From contig NZ_RAPO01000008.1 of the NCBI RefSeq assembly GCF_003610195.1, forward strand, positions 1,963-55,013: a stretch of DNA of 53,051 nt, in the 5' to 3' direction. Below the pieces are notes generated by a model that worked only from the letters and a program-made list of their open reading frames with translations, was not told the DNA's origin and did not search any database. The stretch is from Halopiger aswanensis. GTDB taxonomy: Archaea; Halobacteriota; Halobacteria; Halobacteriales; Natrialbaceae. A program made the position numbers and the translations under genes. This document shows positions 25,147-34,050 of this stretch, piece after piece (the first letter of the stretch is position 1; the number at the start of each line of letters is the position of its first letter).

Positions 25147-28100
25147 CCGACGAGAGCTGGTTCGCTGCCGATGTTGGGAGCGATTTCGAGGAGTCCGTCC
25201 GCATTGACCGCGAGGATGACGGTCGCGATCATCGATTGGAATCGATCGACACCTACCACGTGACAGAGGAGTCCGAGGACTTCATGTCTGACTTCTTCTC
25301 GCGCCTGCTCGGCCGTTCTGAGGATATGCGGTCGGGGGCGAACTACTGGCTCTACGGATACTACGGGAGCGGAAAGAGTCACCTCCTTAGCGTACTCCGC
25401 GGGCTTCTGGATAGCGAATGGCTTCGACAGCGAGACGATGTCTGGGAACAGCTAACCGACGGTCGTGAACTAGACACGCTCGAGTCCACGTGGTCATCGA
25501 TCCATGATGAATACGAGGTCATCCCGATCTCGGTGAACCTCCTAAAGCATCAGGGTCAGAAGAAACTGAGCTTCAGCGAGATCGTCCTCCGAAGCGCTCA
25601 CACGTCGGAACGACTCACTGGTACGGAGGGAGGGCTCTCGTCGCAACTCGACGTTGCATTCTTCGAGGACTGGTACCGGACGACCGACGCGTGGGATGAC
25701 CGGACTGCCAACACCCAAACGGCACTCCAGAGTACGGTTGACAGCCCCGAGAAGTACGACTGGGAGGACGTTCAGCAGTACAACGCTCTCGCAGACGCCG
25801 TTCTTCCCACACTCTTCAAGCAGGAGACCGGCACGGAGGATGGTCTAGACGACTTGATGCCGTCCGATCTCGACCCTCAAGCGATGGTCGAGCGCCTCGA
25901 ACAGTTACGGAGCGATCGCGAAGAGGAACTCGGTCATCCGGTCAAGCTCGTGCTGTTGCTCGACGAGGTCAGTCTCTTCATCGGGACGGATTTCGACCGA
26001 CTCACCGAGTTGCAGACGCTCGCAGAGAGCGTCGACGAGACTGGTGACGGCGACATCCAGCTGGTGGCAACAGCACAGGCCAAAATCGAGGACGTCCAGC
26101 CGCAGTTTGCGGCTCGCGGGGCCGACTTCAGCATCGTCAAGGATCGGTTCCCGCACCGGTTTGGCCTTCCGAGCCGACACGTCGGTGAAATCTCGACCCA
26201 ACGGTTACTCAAAAAGTCGGAAGCCGGAAGGGAGGACACGGAACGCGTCCTCGACCGAACCAGCAATGAGCCTGAGACACTGCTCGTATACTCGGGCATC
26301 GAACAGAACACCGAACCCCCGCTCGACGACATCGACCGCGAGCACCTCGTCGAGTTCTATCCGTTCCTCCCGTATCAGCCACCGCTGTTCCTCGAAATCC
26401 TCTCGAACCTCCGGCAGGAAGCACATGATCCGGCGAAGTCGATCTTCTCGGGAACTGCGCGGGCTATTCTGGCTCTCGTTCACGGACTTCTCCAAGAGTG
26501 GATAGAGGCCGGCGAAGAGGCCCACGTAATCTCGCTGGTCGACTTCTACGATCTCATCGAACCGGAGCTCGATGACATTACGCCACAGGACGTGGGTGTC
26601 ATCGAGGAGATCGAGGAACAACACGAGGCAGGGGAACTGGAGGAGATCGACGTGGATGTCGCGAAGGCCGTGCTCCTCCTCCAACACATCCCGGACACCA
26701 TTCCGATGTCTGAGCGGAACCTCGCAGTCGCCGTGTTGAGCGACCTCGACGGCCCGACTCAGTTCCAGATGGAGAACCGCGTCGAGGACTCGCTTCAACG
26801 GCTCCGGAAGTTCATCCGACCGACACACGACGAAACCGGGCCGAAGTACGCGTTCACTCATCCGGAAGAGCGCGAGATCATCGAAGCCTCTGAGCAAAAC
26901 CTCGACAACCCGGACTGGCAGTCCATCATCGAAGCCGTAGACGGGTATCTCTGGGAGGACATCGTGCGCGACCTTTCACTTCCGACGTCGGCCGAGTATG
27001 GAGATACCGGCGAACAGTATCCTGTACGGTACGAATTCAGTATTGACGGAATCGAACTTGATACGACGGTTGATGAAGAGGACGCCCTCGATGTCGAGGT
27101 CGCTGTCGAAGGGATTTCTCCCGCTACAGCAGACATCGACTACGACGGCGATCCGCTCGAATGGACGATCGGACAGGACGGACTCGACGATCTCCGAGAT
27201 AGCCTTATCGAGTGGTGGTCTCTCAGAGATCCAGTCGGAGACCACACGCTTCCACAGTCCGTCGAGCGTGATCTTTCAGATCGGGCAACTCGCGTCCAGA
27301 GCAAACTTGTCGAGGCGCTCAAGAGCGGGACGTTCGATGTCAAGGACCGCGGCGATCAGATCGGGGGCATGGTCTCGGGAGTCGAAGAGTATCTCGACGT
27401 CAACTACCCCGACGACTTCCACCCCGTAATGCTGCAGGTAAGCGACGAGCACTTACAGGAACTCCGAGGACTCTCCGCACAAGATCCGCTACCCACGTGG
27501 GCCCAGCAGATCGATGTTGCGACGGAAGACCCAGAAACGCACGGTGGTTCGATCCAGAACAACGTGCGCGCCTTCACTGGCCGACAGTTGAAGCAACGTG
27601 GCGGGAACCTCGCGATGGCCACGATCCTCGACGGAATCGTCAAAAAGAAGCCGATCTATGAGGACGCTCGCCCCGCACTGTGTGCGATTATCTGGGGCCT
27701 CTGCCGGAAGGGTGACTTCCTGCCCGTTGACGAGACGGGAGACTCCCTCGAACTCGACGCCGTCATCGATCTGAACAAACTGACGACGACGCGTCTCAAG
27801 ATCGCGGGGAGTGGCGGTGTGCGAGGCATTCTTCGCGAGGGTGGGTTCATCGACTCGACGGAGACTATTCCGGACGGAATCGTCAGGCTCCAGTCCGCGA
27901 ACGACACACTCGCGGGTCGACTCGGTAGTCTCGTGGAAGACGTCAGGCTGGTCGTCGAGAGTGACATCCAAACGCCAACCGTTCGCAACCTCCTCGAGTC
28001 GTTCGTGGAGGCGCTCGAAGCCGAGCAACAGAGCGCGATCGACCGAAGAGAGGCCGTTAAATCACGCGACACCGACTGGGAGGAAGTTGTTGAAGCAACC

Positions 28101-28826
28101 AACGAGGCCCGGGAATGGTATGACGATGCCGAGGAAGTGTGGAGCTTGCGACTTCCCGCGCTCACACGAATCGATGCGCAGCTAACTCTCGCCCAGCAGT
28201 CGTACGACTGGCTGACCGAGGAGTGCGAAACGGCCAGCCAGACGCTTCGCGAGAGCATCGACGGCTACGAGGGCGAATGGTGGACACACGATGGCTGGGA
28301 TCGATTCAACGACGCCCAAACCACCTCACCGGCACTCGACGATGCGATTGAGACGGCGTGGGATTCGTTCCAAGAGGAAACCGAGATCAACGCATTCGTC
28401 GACGAGTTACAGGAGCATCCGTGGATCCTTCCCGCAAGCGAGTTTGGGTCGAACGTTCGGCCGGCCTTCGAGAGCAAATACATTACACCGCTCCGTCGCG
28501 CCGCATCGTGGTACGAGGACGTCTCAAATGCGGTGTCGACGGTGACTGGTGGAACGACCAACACCGAGGCTGACGACTTCATTCGAGCGACGAACACACT
28601 GCTAGACAGCGAACCCCTCGCTGTGGTTGCCGGTAGCGACATCGACGAATTACGAGATACGTTCGAGGAGCTACAGACACTCGTTGGAGATCAATCTCCC
28701 ACAGACATCACGGCAATTGGAGTTCTCCCGTCGGATCGGGAATCACTGGACTCCGAACTGGAACGGCTCGTCGAACACCATGACATCAGTATCGAGCGGA
28801 CTGAGACGGGGGTAATCATCCGATGA
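25143..28826 (+). CDS. brxC: BrxC (first copy), AAA+ ATPase
   Basis: A 1227-residue protein from ATG 25143. Walker A is YGYYGSGKSHLL at about 71-82, following NYWLYG, which is typical for BrxC/PglY. Walker B is KLVLLLDEVSLFIG at about 268-281, then QLVATAQAKIED and a sensor-like region. The remaining 800 residues are helical and acidic and contain the usual BrxC length (about 1200). BrxC is essential for BREX defence and likely forms a large ATPase assembly with BrxB and PglZ. It overlaps brxA and brxB by ATGA at both ends. A second, distinct copy lies downstream, a mark of type 5 BREX. Confidence 0.93.
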   Translation: MTDESWFAADVGSDFEESVRIDREDDGRDHRLESIDTYHVTEESEDFMSDFFSRLLGRSEDMRSGANYWLYGYYGSGKSHLLSVLRGLLDSEWLRQRDDVWEQLTDGRELDTLESTWSSIHDEYEVIPISVNLLKHQGQKKLSFSEIVLRSAHTSERLTGTEGGLSSQLDVAFFEDWYRTTDAWDDRTANTQTALQSTVDSPEKYDWEDVQQYNALADAVLPTLFKQETGTEDGLDDLMPSDLDPQAMVERLEQLRSDREEELGHPVKLVLLLDEVSLFIGTDFDRLTELQTLAESVDETGDGDIQLVATAQAKIEDVQPQFAARGADFSIVKDRFPHRFGLPSRHVGEISTQRLLKKSEAGREDTERVLDRTSNEPETLLVYSGIEQNTEPPLDDIDREHLVEFYPFLPYQPPLFLEILSNLRQEAHDPAKSIFSGTARAILALVHGLLQEWIEAGEEAHVISLVDFYDLIEPELDDITPQDVGVIEEIEEQHEAGELEEIDVDVAKAVLLLQHIPDTIPMSERNLAVAVLSDLDGPTQFQMENRVEDSLQRLRKFIRPTHDETGPKYAFTHPEEREIIEASEQNLDNPDWQSIIEAVDGYLWEDIVRDLSLPTSAEYGDTGEQYPVRYEFSIDGIELDTTVDEEDALDVEVAVEGISPATADIDYDGDPLEWTIGQDGLDDLRDSLIEWWSLRDPVGDHTLPQSVERDLSDRATRVQSKLVEALKSGTFDVKDRGDQIGGMVSGVEEYLDVNYPDDFHPVMLQVSDEHLQELRGLSAQDPLPTWAQQIDVATEDPETHGGSIQNNVRAFTGRQLKQRGGNLAMATILDGIVKKKPIYEDARPALCAIIWGLCRKGDFLPVDETGDSLELDAVIDLNKLTTTRLKIAGSGGVRGILREGGFIDSTETIPDGIVRLQSANDTLAGRLGSLVEDVRLVVESDIQTPTVRNLLESFVEALEAEQQSAIDRREAVKSRDTDWEEVVEATNEAREWYDDAEEVWSLRLPALTRIDAQLTLAQQSYDWLTEECETASQTLRESIDGYEGEWWTHDGWDRFNDAQTTSPALDDAIETAWDSFQEETEINAFVDELQEHPWILPASEFGSNVRPAFESKYITPLRRAASWYEDVSNAVSTVTGGTTNTEADDFIRATNTLLDSEPLAVVAGSDIDELRDTFEELQTLVGDQSPTDITAIGVLPSDRESLDSELERLVEHHDISIERTETGVIIR

Positions 28827-29404
28827 CGACCAAACGTCCCTTCCACGACTTCACAGAACGGCTCGCACAGTTCGCCGACGGGCGACGCGGCATCCGAAAC
28901 CCGTTCGTGATCGTTCCCGTCCAGCCAAAATACGAGCGACGGGTCGCCGAACGACTCACCGAGTGGGCAGCGAACCCGCATCGTACCGAGGACTTCCCGG
29001 ATGACGGAACCGTTCAAGTCCTCCGGCTGGACGAGCTGTTCGTCGAAACCGATGTCTTCGAACTAGCGGTCGATCTTGGCGAGAACAATCAACCAGCGAC
29101 GATCACCGAAACGATGCAAGACCGATTAGCGGAAGAACTCGTCGCGGTTATGGTCGAGAAAATCGAGGCGCCAGCTCAGCAGCGACACGTCGTCCTCCTC
29201 ACGCATCTTGGGAGCCTCTACCCGTTCACGCGTGCCTCGGAACTCCTCGACGAACTCGATCGTCGCAACGTCCAGTCTACGATCGGCATTCCGTTCCCCG
29301 GAGACATCGTCGGTGGGAAACTGAGCTTCTTCGGCGAGGAATCACGCAACTACTACCCGGCCCACCAGATCGAGGGCCGAATTGAGGGGGTGCATCTCCA
29401 ATGA
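28823..29404 (+). CDS. brxB: BrxB (DUF1788), BREX component
   Basis: A 193-residue protein, the usual BrxB length. It begins TTKRPFHDFTERLAQFADG, then GIRNPFVIVPVQPKYERRVA and ERLTEWAANP, and has RHVVLLTHLGSLYPFTRASE followed by IGIPFPGDIVGGKLSFFGEE near the C-terminus. This order matches DUF1788. BrxB is thought to scaffold BrxC with PglX or PglZ. Overlaps of four bases with both flanking genes show tight coupling. Confidence 0.92.
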   Translation: MTTKRPFHDFTERLAQFADGRRGIRNPFVIVPVQPKYERRVAERLTEWAANPHRTEDFPDDGTVQVLRLDELFVETDVFELAVDLGENNQPATITETMQDRLAEELVAVMVEKIEAPAQQRHVVLLTHLGSLYPFTRASELLDELDRRNVQSTIGIPFPGDIVGGKLSFFGEESRNYYPAHQIEGRIEGVHLQ

Positions 29405-32400
29405 GTGAAACACACATTCACGACATCTTCCAGCAGTCACCGACCCGCGAACTCGAGGAAGTTCAGAAGGTCAATGCCCGAGCGCAAGCTGAAAACGACG
29501 TCCGCGAGTTCTACGAGACTGATAGCGCACGCGACGTGCTCACTACACTCGGGAACCTTGTCGATAAGTATCCACACGAGGAACCGCGCTTCCTCTACAT
29601 CTCCGCGACGTTTGGGTCAGGGAAGACACACCTTCTGAAACTCATCGGGTTCGCTGCCGACACCGAATCGGAGTTTGCCGATCTCGGCGAAGAGCTGGCG
29701 AACAGATGGCCGGGCTTCCAGTCATTCCGACAGAGCGTCGCGAACTCTCACGTCGACCGGCTGAAACCCGTCTTCCTGAACCTCCTCAACCGGGACGCAT
29801 CACAGGAACCGCCGCTCCCGTACCTCATCTACGAGGCGATCGGCCGCGAACTCGGGTATCCGACCGATCCAAATTGGCTGCTCGAGTGGACGTGGCAGCT
29901 CGATATGAACCATGGGGACTGCTGGGAGCGACTACAGGAAGTCGAGTACGACGGACAGACGTTCGAGGATGTGTACGAAGAACGGGCGTCGCTACGGAGC
30001 TGGCTCTACGAAGCTGTTCCGACCCTCGAGGACTCACCGTTCTCGTCTCGGGAGGAGGTCAAGCAGTCGATCGACAACGCCATTGAGGAGGTCGACCCCG
30101 ACGAGTTTGACCCGGACGAACTTGTCGACCGCGTCGAAGCGGCTCAAGAGTCGCTGAGCACGCCGGAGACCAAGACGGAGTTGCTGATCGGGCTCGACGA
30201 GGTGGCGCTGTTCATCGGCGATGGCCGCCATCGCTACAGAGAGTTCCAAGAGACGATGGAAGCGCTGACAGAGTTGGGTGTCGGGCCCAACCCGCCGGTC
30301 ATCGGGACTGGACAGTATCCGATCGGGCGTATCCACGGCGAGTTCGACGATACGGAAGTTACGGAGCAACCGTGGTACGGTGCTCAAGAACCGCTCGAGG
30401 GAGCCGACACCGAGATCATCGTCCGGAAGCGGTGGCTGCAGAAGGACACCGAGGGTGGAGAGGCCGTCGAGTCCGTGCTTCGGGAGATGCCCGACCTGAC
30501 GCTCGACGCATACTCCGATATTGCCGGGGCCGACCCGGACGCGGTCGAGTCGTACCCGTTCCGCGAGTACGATCTCGGGTTGCTCCGGACGGTGATTCAG
30601 CAACTGATGCCGCGTGGACGCGTGACCGAAGAAGAGTACGTGCAGGGTCGGGCGTTGCTCATCCTCGTCCGCTCGCTGTTCACGCGGTTCGAGTGGGGAG
30701 ACAAGCAGGTCGGTGCCCTCGTCACATGGGACGAGTTGTACGATCTGCTGGTCGAAGAGACGACCTACATCCCGCTATGGGTACAGGAGATGGTCGAGAA
30801 CAAACTCATCCCCTCGGCCGGGGGCGACGAGGATGTGTTCTCCGTCCGCGTTGCGAAGGCGCTATACCTGTTGAATCAAGTTCGTTCCGAGGTGCCGTCA
30901 ACGCCGGCGAACCTCGCCCGACTGATGGTCAAGTCAACTGACGAGTCGTTCGAATCCACCAGGGGCGATGTCAAATCGGCGTTGTCTGACCTCCTCGAGG
31001 ATCGGAAGGTACTGACGGAGACAAACGACCGCGGCGACGAGGAGTACCTGTTGGTCTCCGAGGAGCAGGAGGACATCCTGACGCGGGCGAAGACTCGCGC
31101 ACAGCAGATCCCATCGCATCGACTTTCGGCCAAGTTAGAGAACTCCCTTCGGGAGGGAAGCGACCTCCTGCTCTCTGAGGGCAGTCGACACGAGGTCGAT
31201 CTCGAGGGAGAGCGCAAAGTCCCACTCCGGTTCGGCTACTCTGTCCTCGACCCTATCGAACAAGCACCGACGCCGGAGTTTGACGCCGTTCGTGTGCGGT
31301 TGGTCGCTGGCCGAGGCGATGAGGTTAGTGATCAGGTTGATGCGTGGCAGTCGACGAACGAAGGGCGGGATGGGGGCGAACACGTCCTCGTCGCCGTCGA
31401 TCTACAGGGATCGACGATCGATCGCCTGCGGGACGTGATGGGTATGCAGGAAGTTCTCTCAGAGGAGACGGAAACGTATCCGGACCTGGAGTCCGACCAC
31501 CGCGACGAACAGCGGGCACTCGAGTCGACGATTCGTGAGCAACTCGAAGATGCGGATGTCTACATCCGAACAGGCGGGACGAGAGGACGATATGGGGACG
31601 TGTTCGAGCAGGTCGTGGAAACGCAAGTCAAGTCCGTGTTCAGCGAGACGCGCTTCGTCCTGACTAACGGAATCACGGAAGTTGAGGACGCCAAGCAGAT
31701 GGCGCGGTTCTTCCGCGGCGTCGATGACTGGCCGCTCTCGAGCGAGGACGCTGTCACACTCGGTGTGGATACTGACCGGGCAGAACTCGCCGACGGCCGA
31801 TGTCAGGAGTTTCTCGACGAGTACGAGGACACCCAGTCGCTTCGCGCCGAAGACCTTCTTACCCAGACCGTCCAGCGCGGGGGCACGTATCGCGGGACAC
31901 CGCAGGAATCGATCTCGGCACTATTGATCACGCTCGCAACGGCCAACAAAATCGCGCTGCGCCGTGACGACGAGTACATTACCGAACCAGACGAGATCGG
32001 GCGAGCGGTCAGAAACAAGACGAACCTGACCGACGTACAGATTCGCTTCGAGTCGATCGGCGATACCGATCCAGAGCAGATTCGGGAAACCGTCGAGACG
32101 CTGATCGACAAGGAGACAGAGGGAACCGATCCCGACGCGTGGCTCTCTGAGTTAGCAGAATGGGTGGACGAGAACAGTGTGCTGGTGAAACGCATATTAC
32201 GAGGCGTCAGCAGGGAGTTCGGCGAAGGCGCTTCGCTGGACGAACTCGAGACGGCTCTCCAGCCCGCACTCGGCGGCGAATCTCTCGAAACGGACGATTT
32301 CGCAGCCGACGAGATCGAACGGCAGTCCGAGCGCTTCGCTCGGGCAAGAGGGCTCTTCCGATCGGTCGAGGATGGCGACTCTCTCTGGGAGCAGTTCAGC

Positions 32401-33243
32401 CAGCGGACGACGGAGATGCAGCGACTCTACCCCGGTTCGGACATCACGGGGGAGATGCAAGCGATCGTCGGTGGGGACGAAGTGCCAGATGCCGACCGGC
32501 TTCGAGCGACGATCGACGAAGCCGACGCCCACAGACGAACCGTCGTCCGCGAGCAGTACGAACGCATCACGGGAGAGTCGCCGCCGGACGAGGAGCCCGA
32601 GAGCGTGGTTTCCAGTCTCGCGACGTGGCTCTACACTCACGATGGGAGCAGCAAGGAAACTGCCGACCACGTCGTCGTCGAATTCGACGGTGTAACCATC
32701 GACGATCTCTACGATCTCTTCGAGACGGCGTGGAACGGTGGCTCGTTCTCGGAGGAAGACCTCGTCGACCCGACGGTCGTTCAGCAAGCCAAGCGGTACG
32801 AACGGGCACGGCGCCTCCTCGAAGCATCCGGTAGCGAGGCCTCGCTCTGGTCGCAGCTTCGGGAGGCATCGGAACGGCTGGAAGAAGAATATCCGAACCA
32901 CCCAGTCACGACCGATGTGAGCGAGATGCTCAGTTGGTCGCAGCCGCCGAGTGTCGGGGAGGTAGAACAGCTCCTCGATGACGCGGAGAACCCCTTCGAG
33001 GTAGACGAGCGACTCGAGGAACTCGCCAGCGAACTGCAGTCCGAGTATCCCGACCACGATCTCACCCAAGAGATCGTCGATGCAGTAGAGGGAACCAGCC
33101 CGCCGAGTGAGGAACACGTGGGTGAATTGATCGAAGATGCCGAGCAGTTGCTCGACGGTGTTGACGAGCAGCTGCGGCGGATTCGGGAGACCATGGATGA
33201 ACTACCAGATGGGTCTGTTATGATGATCGAGCCGCTCGACTGA
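29401..33243 (+). CDS. brxC: BrxC (second copy), AAA+ ATPase with C-terminal repeats
   Basis: A 1280-residue protein. Walker A is ISATFGSGKTHLLKLIG at about 68-84 and Walker B is ELLIGLDEVALFIGDG at about 260-275. The sensor region has PPVIGTGQYPIGRIHGEF. It is clearly related to, but diverged from, the first BrxC. Three similar segments near the C-terminus (about residues 1008-1041, 1161-1194 and 1213-1247) share a Y-P, T-x-E/D, P-P/P-D and L-x-x-x-D/E-A pattern, suggesting repeated small helical domains. Possession of two BrxC proteins is known for type 5 BREX; they may act as a hetero-oligomer. Last gene of the overlapping operon. Confidence 0.92.
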   Translation: MSETHIHDIFQQSPTRELEEVQKVNARAQAENDVREFYETDSARDVLTTLGNLVDKYPHEEPRFLYISATFGSGKTHLLKLIGFAADTESEFADLGEELANRWPGFQSFRQSVANSHVDRLKPVFLNLLNRDASQEPPLPYLIYEAIGRELGYPTDPNWLLEWTWQLDMNHGDCWERLQEVEYDGQTFEDVYEERASLRSWLYEAVPTLEDSPFSSREEVKQSIDNAIEEVDPDEFDPDELVDRVEAAQESLSTPETKTELLIGLDEVALFIGDGRHRYREFQETMEALTELGVGPNPPVIGTGQYPIGRIHGEFDDTEVTEQPWYGAQEPLEGADTEIIVRKRWLQKDTEGGEAVESVLREMPDLTLDAYSDIAGADPDAVESYPFREYDLGLLRTVIQQLMPRGRVTEEEYVQGRALLILVRSLFTRFEWGDKQVGALVTWDELYDLLVEETTYIPLWVQEMVENKLIPSAGGDEDVFSVRVAKALYLLNQVRSEVPSTPANLARLMVKSTDESFESTRGDVKSALSDLLEDRKVLTETNDRGDEEYLLVSEEQEDILTRAKTRAQQIPSHRLSAKLENSLREGSDLLLSEGSRHEVDLEGERKVPLRFGYSVLDPIEQAPTPEFDAVRVRLVAGRGDEVSDQVDAWQSTNEGRDGGEHVLVAVDLQGSTIDRLRDVMGMQEVLSEETETYPDLESDHRDEQRALESTIREQLEDADVYIRTGGTRGRYGDVFEQVVETQVKSVFSETRFVLTNGITEVEDAKQMARFFRGVDDWPLSSEDAVTLGVDTDRAELADGRCQEFLDEYEDTQSLRAEDLLTQTVQRGGTYRGTPQESISALLITLATANKIALRRDDEYITEPDEIGRAVRNKTNLTDVQIRFESIGDTDPEQIRETVETLIDKETEGTDPDAWLSELAEWVDENSVLVKRILRGVSREFGEGASLDELETALQPALGGESLETDDFAADEIERQSERFARARGLFRSVEDGDSLWEQFSQRTTEMQRLYPGSDITGEMQAIVGGDEVPDADRLRATIDEADAHRRTVVREQYERITGESPPDEEPESVVSSLATWLYTHDGSSKETADHVVVEFDGVTIDDLYDLFETAWNGGSFSEEDLVDPTVVQQAKRYERARRLLEASGSEASLWSQLREASERLEEEYPNHPVTTDVSEMLSWSQPPSVGEVEQLLDDAENPFEVDERLEELASELQSEYPDHDLTQEIVDAVEGTSPPSEEHVGELIEDAEQLLDGVDEQLRRIRETMDELPDGSVMMIEPLD

Positions 33244-33430
33244 CGCCCTACCGTTATATAAGGATGCCTAGAGAGACGATGGTCGATCTTGAAGATAACT
33301 CGGTCGTGTTGGTCAAGTCTCTCGATTGATACATGTGGCAATATTTTCCTTATTGGAAAAAATATCATGGACTTCGTCGACAGTTCGGCTGGCGTACCGT
33401 GTTCAATTGGGGCATGGGGTCTTAGAACAA
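33244..33430. promoter_or_regulatory. Intergenic with strong TATA-like box
   Basis: TTATATAAGG at 33253-33262 directly follows the brxC2 stop. It faces no gene at leaderless distance, since the next gene is on the other strand, so it might drive an antisense or small RNA. The rest shows no feature. Confidence 0.35.
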
Positions 33431-33976
33431 TTATTCTAATGCACTCTGCTTGATGCGCTCTTCTAACGCTGTGAATGCATCCTTATCCTCTTTCCGCGTC
33501 CGACCGCCTGTAATCACCACCTTACCACTTCCGAACACAAGTAACACACAGTTCGTCCCATCAGGGCGATACACCAGTCCTGGGAACTGCTCAGGTTCGT
33601 ACTCCACATCTTCAATTCCAAGCTCAATCGTTAACGCGTTCAAATCCACCTCGTGTCCTAAATTGCCGACCGCAACCACATTCTTAATCTCTAACTCTGC
33701 TGCGTCCACTTCGACACCCATCTCCTCCAACAACCCCAAGAACCGCTCGTTCACCGCGTACATTATCTCAAACTCATCCCCACCACGCAGAATATACTTC
33801 CCAGACGTATAGAGAATCACCAGTTCCCCATCCTCTTCGAAGCGAAAGAACGATGCGTTGAACTTTGGGTCGTAGTTGGAAACGGGTAGGGGCGCGTCCG
33901 CAGCCAACACCTCGATGTCTACCTCACTCTGAAGATTCCCAAGACCAACGATATTCACAACCTTGATACCAGCCAT
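33431..33976 (-). CDS. tbp: Divergent TATA-box-binding protein (TBP) inside the BREX cluster
   Basis: A 181-residue protein with the two-fold TBP saddle. The C-terminal repeat is well preserved: EIKNVVAVGNLGHEVDLNAL, YEPEQFPGLVYRPDGTNCVL and LVFGSGKVVITGGRTRKEDK. The N-terminal repeat is diverged: KVVNIVGLGNLQSEVDI, then YDPKFNASFFRFEEDGELVI and LYTSGKYILRGG, so the usual QFPGLVYR is replaced and one of the DNA-bending Phe positions is Tyr. Length matches archaeal TBP. It lies between brxC2 and pglX on the opposite strand, sharing a promoter region with pglX. It may direct transcription of this cluster with a special promoter preference; that is inference. No other TBP is in the window, but a TFB is at its left edge. 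Confidence 0.9.
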   Translation of the reverse strand: MAGIKVVNIVGLGNLQSEVDIEVLAADAPLPVSNYDPKFNASFFRFEEDGELVILYTSGKYILRGGDEFEIMYAVNERFLGLLEEMGVEVDAAELEIKNVVAVGNLGHEVDLNALTIELGIEDVEYEPEQFPGLVYRPDGTNCVLLVFGSGKVVITGGRTRKEDKDAFTALEERIKQSALE

Positions 33977-34050
33977 TACTCATGCATTGAGGGGCATAAC
34001 TGGTAGACTTTACTTCATCAAATTACAATCGCTTCTCTGTCACTTTTTCG

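Noticed and set aside
27489-28258. Long open frames antisense to brxC1
   Set aside because: They mirror the GC-rich codon pattern of the real gene and have low-complexity Ser/Arg composition; no start context or domain.
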